Below, in pieces: positions 31,930-39,933 of a stretch of 39,933 bases of DNA (positions are counted from its first letter, which is position 1; each line of letters begins with the position of its first letter). Position numbers and translations under genes: made by a program. The stretch comes from Bacteroidales bacterium (GTDB lineage Bacteria > Bacteroidota > Bacteroidia > Bacteroidales > M50B96): NCBI GenBank assembly GCA_018401015.1, contig JAGYLP010000017.1:1-39933 (forward strand). Direction: 5' to 3'. The notes below the pieces were generated by a model, which ran no database searches, was not told where the DNA came from, and saw only the letters and a list, made by a program, of their open reading frames with translations.

Positions 31930-31949
31930 CCGTCCAAATATTTCCTTGT

Positions 31950-33071
31950 ATGAAAAGAAAACTCATTGTAAGTGGTTCCATTTTGGGGATACTATTTGTT
32001 TCCTTCCTGGCCATGTCCTATTTATCGAAAGGTAAAACCGAAGAAAAAGCTCCGATTCCGGTAAGTGTCAAGAAAAAAGTTAAAGCAGAGGAAGTGGTAT
32101 ACTCCGATGCGCTGATTCAGCTATCGGGCACCGGTCGGGTTGTTTCGAAAAACGATTTTAATTTATCGGCCGAGGTTCCGGGTAAGATTTTAACCGGGAA
32201 TGTCAGTCTGAAAAAAGGAGCTAGTTTCCGAAAAGGCGATCTATTGTTTCGTATTCATCAGGAAGAAGCTTTGTTTGCTCTCAAAGCAAGGAAGAGCCGC
32301 TTCATGACTACTTTAGCTGGTTTGCTACCCGATGTGAAGGTCGATTTTCCCGAAGAATATGCCAAGTGGGCTGCCTTTTTCGATGCCATTTCGGTAGAAA
32401 AAAACATGCCCGATTTTCCCACCTTAAGCAATCAACAAGAGAAAGTATTTATGGCAACCCGGAATATTGTTCCGGAGTACTACAGCATTCAAGCCGATGA
32501 GGTTCGTTTGGAAAAATATCGAATCTATGCGCCTTTCGACGGTGCTTTTTCCGAGGTCTATGCCGAAGTAGGATCGGTTGCTAATCCCGGACAAAGCCTG
32601 GCCAAATTGAGTCGCACCGATAAATTAGAAATCGAACTGCCGGTTGCTTTCGAAGAGGCATCGCACGTTTCCTTAGGCGCTATGGCAAGTATCACCAACG
32701 AATTAGATCCTTCTGCTCCACTCAAAGGGAAGGTGGTTCGTATTGCCGATTTTGTCGATCCAACTACGCAGTCGGTGCCGGTGTACATCGAACTAACCTA
32801 TGAGGAGAACCGTCCGGTTTACCGGGGGCAGTATGTGCGGGTCGAAATGCAAGGGAAAAAGATGTCGGGTGTAATGGAACTGCCACGCCGAGCTTTAGTC
32901 AACGCCGAATATGTTTATGTGGTACGCGATGGTAAGCTTCAGAAGGAACCAGTCATCATCCATAAACTGTACGAGAATAGTTTTCTGTTCAGTGGAATTT
33001 CTGCCGACTTATGGGTGGTGACCGAGGCGCTGGTTAATCCGGTAGAAGGAACCGAAGTTGAAATTTTGTAA
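31950..33071 (+). CDS. RND efflux transporter periplasmic adaptor (membrane fusion) subunit
   Basis: The 373-residue protein is the membrane fusion protein of an RND tripartite pump. It bridges the inner-membrane pump and the outer-membrane channel. Residues 1-27 form an N-terminal membrane anchor; no lipobox Cys is present. The barrel-sandwich (biotinyl-lipoyl) halves lie near 60-110 and 185-215 (ADEVRLEKYRIYAPFDGAFSEV), separated by a short helical hairpin. The beta-barrel (LEIELPVAFEEASHV onward) and the membrane-proximal domain follow. The hairpin is shorter than in AcrA. It is the first gene of the three-gene operon. Confidence 0.92.
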   Translation: MKRKLIVSGSILGILFVSFLAMSYLSKGKTEEKAPIPVSVKKKVKAEEVVYSDALIQLSGTGRVVSKNDFNLSAEVPGKILTGNVSLKKGASFRKGDLLFRIHQEEALFALKARKSRFMTTLAGLLPDVKVDFPEEYAKWAAFFDAISVEKNMPDFPTLSNQQEKVFMATRNIVPEYYSIQADEVRLEKYRIYAPFDGAFSEVYAEVGSVANPGQSLAKLSRTDKLEIELPVAFEEASHVSLGAMASITNELDPSAPLKGKVVRIADFVDPTTQSVPVYIELTYEENRPVYRGQYVRVEMQGKKMSGVMELPRRALVNAEYVYVVRDGKLQKEPVIIHKLYENSFLFSGISADLWVVTEALVNPVEGTEVEIL

Positions 33072-33098
33072 ACACGATTCCTAACAAACGGACAAAGC

Positions 33099-36000
33099 AT
33101 GAAAAGCATAATCAGTCAATTTATAAAGTATCCCTTTTACGCCAATTTGGCCATTGCCGTGTTTTTGCTGGCGGGTATAATTGGGTTAAGCAACATGAAG
33201 CTTTCCTTTTTCCCGGAGATGTCTAGTCGCGATATTTTTATTACGGTAGCCTATCCCGGTGCTTCGCCAGAAGAAATGGAAGAAGGGGTAACCATGAAAA
33301 TAGAAGAGGCATTGCGCTCGGTAGTTGGAATCAAAGAAATCAATTCGACCTCTACCGAAAATGCTGCCAGTATTCAAGTTCGAATTCAGCAAAATCAGAA
33401 GATCGACGATGTACTGGTCGAGGTGAAAAACGCCGTCGATGGTATTCCATCGCTTCCGGTCGATGCCGAAAAACCAATCGTTTACAAGCGCCGTTCAACC
33501 ACCAATGCAGCCTTCCTTTCCCTAACCGGAAATACCGACCTGCTCACGCTAAAACGACTGTCCGATCAAATTGAAAACGATTTTCTTAATTCCGGAATTT
33601 TATCGCAGGTTACGGTTAGTGGGGTACCCGAATTGGAAATTGCTATCGAAACTCGCGAGGAAGATTTGCTTCGCTACAATATTTCCTTTGCCGATATCAT
33701 GCTGGCAGTCAGTTCGAATAACATCGATCTGTCCAGCGGATTAATCCGTTCCGGGGAGGAAGAAGTGCTGATCCGTGCTCGTAACCGTTCGGTCGATCCC
33801 GATGAACTCGGGAATATCGTTGTGCGCTCCGATGAACAAGGAAAGCTCCTCTACTTGCGCGACTTAGCCGATGTTAAATTGCAGTTTGCCGAAGGTCCGG
33901 GCGAGAGTTACATGAATGGAAAACCAGCTATTTCTTTCCAAATCATGAAGTTGCCGGAGGAAGACCTCGCTGAAATCGATTCCTACATCAGTACTTATGT
34001 CGAGGATTTCAATCAAAAGTACGAAGATGTAGAACTGCTGGTCACGTTTACGTTTATCAAAAACTTAAAAGCCCGCCTGGCTTTGCTGCTGAATAACGGT
34101 GGGGTGGGGTTAATTCTCGTCCTTGTTTTCCTCGGATTGTTCATGAGCTTTCGCCTTGCAGCATGGGTAGCTTGGGGAATCCCCGCTGCCTTCCTCGGAA
34201 TGTTCCTGCTGGGTGCCATAACAGGCGTAACCATCAACATGATTTCCCTTTTCGGAATGCTTATCATCATTGGTATTTTGGTCGATGATGGAATCGTAAT
34301 CGGCGAAAATATTTTCTCCCATTTTGAAGCAGGTAAATCACCGGCCCGCGCAGCCATCGATGGAACCCTCGAAGTAATTCCCGCGGTTACCACCTCCATC
34401 CTGACGACCATTATCGCTTTTTCTCCGCTCTTCTTTGTCGAAGGGCAGCTCGAAATGATGAAAGATGTCGCTTTTGTGGTGGTTGTAAGTTTGGCTCTGT
34501 CGCTTATCGAAGCCTTTTTCGTGCTTCCCGCACATATTGGTAATCCAAGCGTGCTTCGAAGCGAAGAAAGTAAAGGTTGGATTGGCCGACAAAAACGAGG
34601 TTTTGAAAAATCCTTAGAGTGGTTTCGCGATAAAGTATATGGGCGTTTGCTCCAAAAAGTGATTCAATACCGATTGGTTTTCATTACGATTCCGGTCGGC
34701 TTGGTCCTCATAACGGTGGGACTTATCCGCGGAGGACACGTAAACCTTACCTTCTTTCCCAGCATTCCTTTTGATCAGTTTTACATCAACATTGCTTTCA
34801 AACCCGGGATAGGCGAGGATATTACCAACAACTACCTCGTTCGTTTCGAGGAAGCGGTTTGGGAAGTAAACGAAGAGTTGAAAGAGGAATTCCAGGACAG
34901 CGTCGATTTTGTCGATTATACCTTCCGAGGCGTTGGTTCAGCCTTCGATGGAGAAGAAATGGGGTCGCACGCCGGGAATATTTTCGTGCTCTTGCGCGAT
35001 CTGGAAAATACCGAAACATCCAGCTTCGAAATTGTGAGTCGGGTGCAAGCCCGTATTGGCGAAGTGCCCGAAGCAGAAAAATTCGTGGTAGCCGGTCGCA
35101 GCACCTTTGGCGATCCGGTGTCGGTTAGCCTTTTGGGAAATAACATGGACGAATTAGGTAAAGCAAAGTCTTTTCTGGAAGCCGAATTGAAGCAAATTGA
35201 TGCGCTCAACAATATTTCCGACAACAATGTAATTGGAAAGCAGGAAGTTGTAATCAAACTGAAGCCCGAAGCGTATATTCTCGGCTTGAATTATGGGCTC
35301 ATCAGCAATCAGATTCGATATGGTTTTTTTGGTGGACAAGTTCAGCGAATTCAATCCGGACGTGATGAACTGCGCCTTTGGGTCCGATATCCACAAGAAG
35401 ATCGATTGGCAGTGGGTCAGCTAGAAAACATGAAAGTAAAAACTCCCACCGGTGGAGAATTTCCCTTAACCAGTTTGGTCGATTACGAAGTATTACGTGG
35501 CCCGGTCGCTATTAAACGATACAATGGGAATCGAGAAATTCGCGTATCAGCTCAGGTGAAAGACCCGAACGAACCGGTTATTCCCATTACGGAGAAGATT
35601 CAGAATGAAATCGTGCCACGTCTTTTGGCACAGTTCCCGGGAGTGCGAGTCGATTATCTCGGACAGCAAAAAGAGTCCCGCGAATCGGGTCAATCGCTTG
35701 GAAATACCTACATGATAGCTTTCCTATTGATGATGCTAATCATTGTTATCCAGCTTAAATCCGTCGCTCAGATGCTCATCATCATGGCAATGATTCCCCT
35801 TGCAATTTTAGGTGCTATATGGGGGCATGGATTGCAAGGGATACCTTTGTCGATGCTTAGCGTATGGGGAATAGTCGCCCTTACCGGAGTAATTATTAAC
35901 GATGCCATCGTGTTTATTTCCAAGTATAATTCCCTGATTAAAGAAGGAGTGGAAGTAGCCGACGCAGCCTTCAAAGCGGGTATTAGCCGTTTTCGCCCTA

Positions 36001-36284
36001 TTTTACTCACTACCATTACCACCACCGTTGGGTTGTATCCGCTGGTGCTTGAGAAAAGTTTCCAGGCTCAATTCCTTATCCCATTAGCCGTGTCCTTGGT
36101 CTATGGCGTATTTATCGGAACACTTTTTATCCTGATTTTCTTTCCTGCAATCCTCATGGCATTGAACGATTTCAACCGTGCCATGAAGTGGTTATGGACC
36201 GGAAAAAAACCGCTTCCCCACGAAGTGGAAATTGCATGGCGCCATCAGGAACGAGAAAAAAGTTTTAACGAACAAAAACTGTAA
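33099..36284 (+). CDS. RND efflux transporter permease subunit
   Basis: This 1061-residue inner-membrane pump belongs to the AcrB/MexB (HAE-RND) superfamily. The first helix (about 10-30) is followed by a porter domain, a membrane block, a second porter domain and a second membrane block, the usual internal repeat. The proton-relay pair is seen as Asp396-Asp397 in VDDGIVIGEN. The N-terminus reads FIKYPFYANLAIAVFLLAG. Sequence alone does not say whether the substrate is a drug, solvent, bile-type compound or lipid. It lies 27 bases after the adaptor and three bases before the outer-membrane channel gene. Confidence 0.95.
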   Translation: MKSIISQFIKYPFYANLAIAVFLLAGIIGLSNMKLSFFPEMSSRDIFITVAYPGASPEEMEEGVTMKIEEALRSVVGIKEINSTSTENAASIQVRIQQNQKIDDVLVEVKNAVDGIPSLPVDAEKPIVYKRRSTTNAAFLSLTGNTDLLTLKRLSDQIENDFLNSGILSQVTVSGVPELEIAIETREEDLLRYNISFADIMLAVSSNNIDLSSGLIRSGEEEVLIRARNRSVDPDELGNIVVRSDEQGKLLYLRDLADVKLQFAEGPGESYMNGKPAISFQIMKLPEEDLAEIDSYISTYVEDFNQKYEDVELLVTFTFIKNLKARLALLLNNGGVGLILVLVFLGLFMSFRLAAWVAWGIPAAFLGMFLLGAITGVTINMISLFGMLIIIGILVDDGIVIGENIFSHFEAGKSPARAAIDGTLEVIPAVTTSILTTIIAFSPLFFVEGQLEMMKDVAFVVVVSLALSLIEAFFVLPAHIGNPSVLRSEESKGWIGRQKRGFEKSLEWFRDKVYGRLLQKVIQYRLVFITIPVGLVLITVGLIRGGHVNLTFFPSIPFDQFYINIAFKPGIGEDITNNYLVRFEEAVWEVNEELKEEFQDSVDFVDYTFRGVGSAFDGEEMGSHAGNIFVLLRDLENTETSSFEIVSRVQARIGEVPEAEKFVVAGRSTFGDPVSVSLLGNNMDELGKAKSFLEAELKQIDALNNISDNNVIGKQEVVIKLKPEAYILGLNYGLISNQIRYGFFGGQVQRIQSGRDELRLWVRYPQEDRLAVGQLENMKVKTPTGGEFPLTSLVDYEVLRGPVAIKRYNGNREIRVSAQVKDPNEPVIPITEKIQNEIVPRLLAQFPGVRVDYLGQQKESRESGQSLGNTYMIAFLLMMLIIVIQLKSVAQMLIIMAMIPLAILGAIWGHGLQGIPLSMLSVWGIVALTGVIINDAIVFISKYNSLIKEGVEVADAAFKAGISRFRPILLTTITTTVGLYPLVLEKSFQAQFLIPLAVSLVYGVFIGTLFILIFFPAILMALNDFNRAMKWLWTGKKPLPHEVEIAWRHQEREKSFNEQKL

Positions 36285-36287
36285 TTC

Positions 36288-37604
36288 ATGAAAATAAAGG
36301 TTCTTCTTCTCTTCCTGCTTGCGAGTGTTGCTCTCCATGCGCAGGAAAACGAAACGACTCCATTAAGCTTAAGCGATGCTATCCAACTGGGATTAAAAGA
36401 GAATTACCAGATTCAAATCGTTAAGCTGAACGAAGATATCGCTCGCAATAACAACAAGTGGGGTGTAGCGGGAGCCTTACCATCGGTAAGCTTCGATGTG
36501 AATAGCACCAATCAGCAAAGCAATGGGCCTAACATGTGGACCCGACAAATTGAAACCTCTCAAACCATTTATTTAACACCCGGTGTTAGCTTGAATTGGG
36601 TGCTTTTTGATGGCTATCGCATGCAAATCAATAAACAGAATTTGGAAGATCTGGAACGTTTAAGCGAGGGGAACTCTGCGGTTGTAATCGAAACGGCAGT
36701 TCAGAGTATGGTGTTGGCTTATTACCAGGTTATTGTTGAGTCGCAAAAGCTTGATGTACTTACTGAAGTATATCGTTTGAGCCGCGATCAATACCGCGCT
36801 CAGAAAGAACGAAAAGAATTGGGAACCATTGGCACGTACGAGCTGCTGCAAGCGAAAACAGCTTTCCTTTCCGATTCTGCTTCCATGCTCATGCAAGCCA
36901 TGAATGTGAAAAATGCAACCATGAACCTGAATCTCTTGCTCGCTCAGCCTCCCGGAAAATCCTATCAATTGAGCGATACCTTGCCCGTTTACCTCGATTT
37001 GTATCATCCCGACGATTTGTTTCAGGCCATGACCGCCAATAATACCACCCTTAAGAATCAGTACATTAATCAGGAATTATTGAAAAATGCTACCGGAATG
37101 CAGCGAAGTGCCATGTATCCCGTCGTGAGTATGCGTACCGGTAGTAATGCCAATTTTGGACGACTCATCTTCCAGGATTTTGATATCAATGCCCAATCGA
37201 CCGATATCTATGCCAATTTCACTTTGAGCTTCAACCTGTATAATGGAGGCAAAACCCGAACAGCTATTCAAAACGCGAAAATTCAAGAACAAATCGGCAG
37301 GATTCAAACCAACGAAATGGTCGATCAAATGAGTATTCGTTTGTTCAACACCCTCGATTTATATACCGTTCGACAGAATTTGTATATGGTTGCCAAAGAA
37401 GCGTATGCCAGTAATGCACTCAATTTAACCTTGTCCGAAGAAAAATTTGAAGCCGGAGCGATTACTTCCTTCGACTTTAGAAACGTTCAGAACCAATACC
37501 TCGATGCAGCTTTTAACCGCTTACAGGCTCAGTTTCAACTTATCGAAGCGCACTTGGAAATTGCGCGATTAACCGGAGGATTACTAAGCGAGTTTCAGGA
37601 ATAG
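36288..37604 (+). CDS. TolC family outer membrane efflux protein
   Basis: The 438-residue protein has a cleavable signal peptide (KIKVLLLFLLASVALHAQ) and two outer-membrane efflux (OEP) repeats rich in helices, with LSLSDAIQLGLKENYQIQI at the N-terminus. Beta-strand segments for the barrel are near 60-110 and 280-310. It forms the trimeric exit duct of the pump coded by the two preceding genes. It starts three bases after the permease stop, so it is the third gene of the same transcript. Confidence 0.93.
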   Translation: MKIKVLLLFLLASVALHAQENETTPLSLSDAIQLGLKENYQIQIVKLNEDIARNNNKWGVAGALPSVSFDVNSTNQQSNGPNMWTRQIETSQTIYLTPGVSLNWVLFDGYRMQINKQNLEDLERLSEGNSAVVIETAVQSMVLAYYQVIVESQKLDVLTEVYRLSRDQYRAQKERKELGTIGTYELLQAKTAFLSDSASMLMQAMNVKNATMNLNLLLAQPPGKSYQLSDTLPVYLDLYHPDDLFQAMTANNTTLKNQYINQELLKNATGMQRSAMYPVVSMRTGSNANFGRLIFQDFDINAQSTDIYANFTLSFNLYNGGKTRTAIQNAKIQEQIGRIQTNEMVDQMSIRLFNTLDLYTVRQNLYMVAKEAYASNALNLTLSEEKFEAGAITSFDFRNVQNQYLDAAFNRLQAQFQLIEAHLEIARLTGGLLSEFQE

Positions 37605-37640
37605 TTTCTCTATCTTGGAGAAAATTTTCAATGAAAACCC

Positions 37641-39776
37641 ATGGGACGACCCAAAAAATCTCGTTTAACCAAGAAATCCCTCATACAAGAGGTAATCGAT
37701 TTGTTTTCGGCTGCACCGAATACACCTTTAAATTATAAACAAATTGCTGCGAAGCTCTCCTTGCAACATGGAGCGCATAAACAACTGCTCAATACCGTTC
37801 TGTACGAGCTGGTCGATATGCAATTGCTCGAGGAAATTTATCGCGGTAAGTTTAAATTCCGCTTCCAGGGAGCCTACATCCAGGGTACCGTCGATATGAC
37901 GGCATCCGGATCTGCCTATATCATTTCCAACGATGCCGGAACCGATGTCTTTGTATCGCGCGAAAATTTGATGAATGCCTTGCATGGCGATGAGGTCAAA
38001 GTATATGTTTTTGCACGGAGAAAAGGACGAAAAATGGAAGGCGAAGTGGTCGAAATTATTCAACGTGCCCGCGAAACTTTTGTGGGAACCATTGAACGTT
38101 CCGAACGATATGCCTTTTTGGTTTCCGATAGCAAAAACATGCCTTTCGATATTTTCCTTCCTCTTTACCAGGAAAAACCGGTTAAGCATGGCTATCGAGC
38201 CATTGTTCGCATTGTGGAATGGCCCAAGAGGGCCAAAAATCCAGTGGGCGAAATAGTCGAGTTGCTCGGTAAGGCCGGAGAACACGAGTCGGAAATCCAC
38301 ACTATTATGGCGGAGTTTGAGTTGCCCTATCATTTCACGAAAGAGGTAGAAGAGGCGGCTGAAGATTTATCCGATCTTATCTCAGATCAGGAAATAGCTC
38401 AAAGAAAAGATTTTCGCTCCGTTACCTGTTTTACGATCGACCCCGAAGATGCGAAGGATTTCGACGATGCTTTGTCGATCGAGTACCTCGAAGATGGTCG
38501 CTATCGAATTGGGGTTCACATTGCCGATGTAACCCATTATGTAAAGCCCGATAGCATCCTGGAGAAAGAAGCGCAGCGTAGAGCCACATCTGTTTACCTG
38601 GTCGATCGCGTCGTGCCTATGCTGCCCGAAAAGTTATCCAATCAGGTTTGTTCCTTGCGCCCTAACGAAGATAAATTGACCTTTAGCGCTGTGTTTGAAA
38701 TGGACGATCAGGCCAAGGTTTATTCCGAATGGTTTGGACGGACCATCATTCATTCCCAACGACGCTATTCTTACGAAGAAGCTCAGCAAGTGATAGATAG
38801 TAGCGAAGGTGATTTGAACCGAGAGTTAACCTTGCTCAACACTCTTGCACAGACCATGCGTCAGCAGCGGTTTAAGCAAGGTGCCATCGCGTTTGATCGC
38901 ATCGAGTTAAAGTTTAAAATTGATGAGCAAGGAAAGCCTCTGGGGGTGTATGAGCGGCAGCATGGAACCGCTAATGAATTAATTGAGGAGTTCATGCTCC
39001 TGGCCAATCGGAAAGTGGCCGAGTGGGTGCATCGTCAGGAAAAAGGTAGCAAGGCTCGTACCTTTGTGTACCGGATTCATGATAAACCCGACCCGGAGAA
39101 GCTCAGTAATTTTACAAATTTTATCCAACGATTCGGTTATGTGGTGAATCCTTCCGAAGGAGAATCTACGTCGCATTCGATTAATCGCATACTCGATCAG
39201 GTCGAAGGGAAGCCCGAACAAAACATCATCGAAACCCTCGCGGTGCGGGCCATGGCCAAAGCCGTCTATTCTACCAAAAATATTGGTCACTACGGTTTAT
39301 CCTTCCCCCATTACACCCATTTTACCTCGCCCATTCGTCGCTATCCCGATATGATGGTTCATCGCTTGTTGCATGCTTACTTAGAGGGAGCAAAATCCTT
39401 CGATGTGGAACCATTCGAGCGACAGTGCAAGCATGCTTCTTTTCAGGAGCAACAAGCTGCCATGGCCGAACGAGCATCCATCAAGTACAAAGCTGTCGAG
39501 TTCATGCAAGACAAGGTAGGGATGGTGTTCGACGGAATTATATCCGGTGTAACCGATTGGGGATTGTATGTCGAGATTGTCGAGAACAAAATTGAGGGAA
39601 TGGTTCCCATACGCGAGATCGACGACGATTTTTATTATTTCGATGAATCGGAATATTCCCTGATTGGACAGCGTAAGGGCAGGGCCTTTCGTTTAGGCGA
39701 TGCGGTTAAGGTGCTCATTAATCGAACGAATTTGGTTAAGAAACAGATCGATATGCTGTTGGCAATGGACGAGTAA
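37641..39776 (+). CDS. rnr: ribonuclease R
   Basis: RNase R is a processive 3'-5' exoribonuclease that degrades structured RNA, including rRNA and trans-translation targets. The 711-residue product has an N-terminal basic/winged-helix region (1-70), cold-shock OB domains (about 75-215), the RNB catalytic domain with TIDPEDAKDFDDALS (265-279; Asp267, Asp273, Asp275 and Asp276 hold Mg2+), and a C-terminal S1 domain (about 627-710). The basic C-terminal tail of E. coli RNase R is absent. The start at 37641 gives the usual N-terminus. A TATCTTGG box (37611-37618), one base off the -7 consensus, lies 22 bases upstream. Confidence 0.95.
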   Translation: MGRPKKSRLTKKSLIQEVIDLFSAAPNTPLNYKQIAAKLSLQHGAHKQLLNTVLYELVDMQLLEEIYRGKFKFRFQGAYIQGTVDMTASGSAYIISNDAGTDVFVSRENLMNALHGDEVKVYVFARRKGRKMEGEVVEIIQRARETFVGTIERSERYAFLVSDSKNMPFDIFLPLYQEKPVKHGYRAIVRIVEWPKRAKNPVGEIVELLGKAGEHESEIHTIMAEFELPYHFTKEVEEAAEDLSDLISDQEIAQRKDFRSVTCFTIDPEDAKDFDDALSIEYLEDGRYRIGVHIADVTHYVKPDSILEKEAQRRATSVYLVDRVVPMLPEKLSNQVCSLRPNEDKLTFSAVFEMDDQAKVYSEWFGRTIIHSQRRYSYEEAQQVIDSSEGDLNRELTLLNTLAQTMRQQRFKQGAIAFDRIELKFKIDEQGKPLGVYERQHGTANELIEEFMLLANRKVAEWVHRQEKGSKARTFVYRIHDKPDPEKLSNFTNFIQRFGYVVNPSEGESTSHSINRILDQVEGKPEQNIIETLAVRAMAKAVYSTKNIGHYGLSFPHYTHFTSPIRRYPDMMVHRLLHAYLEGAKSFDVEPFERQCKHASFQEQQAAMAERASIKYKAVEFMQDKVGMVFDGIISGVTDWGLYVEIVENKIEGMVPIREIDDDFYYFDESEYSLIGQRKGRAFRLGDAVKVLINRTNLVKKQIDMLLAMDE

Positions 39777-39802
39777 GGAGTGTTTAGTTTTTGATTTTTA
39801 GG

Positions 39803-39833
39803 CTTGTCAATATTCGATTTTTTTATACTTTTG
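39803..39833 (+). promoter_or_regulatory. full Bacteroidota-type promoter facing the window edge
   Basis: TTG (39804-39806) and TACTTTTG (39826-39833) are 19 bases apart, matching both elements of the Bacteroidota primary-sigma consensus. It lies 26 bases past the rnr stop and points out of the window. The transcript it would start is unknown. Confidence 0.55.
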
Positions 39834-39851
39834 CGCTGCTTCAGAAGCAAC

Positions 39852-39933
39852 TTAATCGATAAGATTTTTCAGCTTCCGAAACCGTTCATAGAAGTATTCG
39901 CCCAGATGGCGGACCCGACGAAGGAGAGCCCGC
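39852..39933 (-). CDS. possible 3' end of a minus-strand gene, cut by the window edge
   Basis: Read on the minus strand, the last 81 bases form an open frame that ends in TAA at 39854-39852. The 26 residues read RALLRRVRHLGEYFYERFRK and then a short tail ending in LID. The composition is protein-like and basic, but the stretch is too short to identify. It would be transcribed against the promoter at 39803-39833, so one of the two may be a coincidence. A plus-strand ATG at 39906 opens a nine-codon frame to the edge and is a rival reading. Confidence 0.3.
   Translation of the reverse strand, partial: RALLRRVRHLGEYFYERFRKLKNLID

Noticed and set aside
39900-39933. The start gcccagatggcgga resembles the 5' end of a tRNA-Leu gene, which would fit the strong promoter upstream.
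   Set aside because: After 14 bases the match ends: there is no GG in the D-loop position and the D stem cannot close, so I do not call a tRNA.

Overview
The window comes from a member of the Bacteroidota, probably Bacteroidales/Marinilabiliales-like, though the order cannot be fixed from sequence alone. The evidence is a C-terminal type IX secretion sorting domain, a fused ResB-CcsA cytochrome c maturation protein, an RND/adaptor/TolC export operon, and start regions without Shine-Dalgarno sites. Many start regions are instead preceded by the Bacteroidota sigma -7 box TAnnTTTG. Nearly all of the DNA is coding, and most genes are chromosomal housekeeping genes. I see no insertion sequence, prophage, CRISPR array, rRNA or tRNA.

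Layout. 1-4432 (minus): a secreted CXXCH protein with a T9SS tail and the CcsBA heme-ligation protein. 4842-7705 (minus): serS, rpmA, rplU and a lipoprotein inorganic pyrophosphatase. 7811-13974: a HIT protein (+), an exported pirin (-), an N-terminal transketolase subunit (-), ychF (+), citrate synthase (-) and a lipoprotein MsrB (+). 13985-17407 (minus): gatE-gatD, the archaeal-type Glu-tRNA(Gln) amidotransferase. 17607-21008: a LolC/E-like permease (-) and comEC (+). 21046-24377 (+): pepD, a DUF4159 protein and a response regulator with a sigma-54-type ATPase domain. 24358-25662 (minus): a Dabb-domain protein and manA. 25749-31765 (+): udk, a PolB-like exonuclease, lepA, a SpoU methyltransferase, recO, era and mobA. 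31950-37604 (+): a three-gene RND efflux operon. 37641-39776 (+): RNase R. The last 80 bases may hold the 3' end of a minus-strand gene.

The most interesting find is the gatE-gatD pair. Both subunits carry the diagnostic features of the archaeal GatDE enzyme: the L-asparaginase-type catalytic residues in GatD, and the GatB-like core plus the AspRS-like GAD insertion in GatE. This enzyme was classically described as confined to Archaea. If it is functional, this bacterium makes Gln-tRNA(Gln) by an archaeal route. Smaller points are a response regulator with no DNA-binding domain and a GAFTSA loop, a transketolase N-terminal half with no partner nearby, exported forms of pirin, pyrophosphatase and MsrB, and promoters that sit almost on the start codon.
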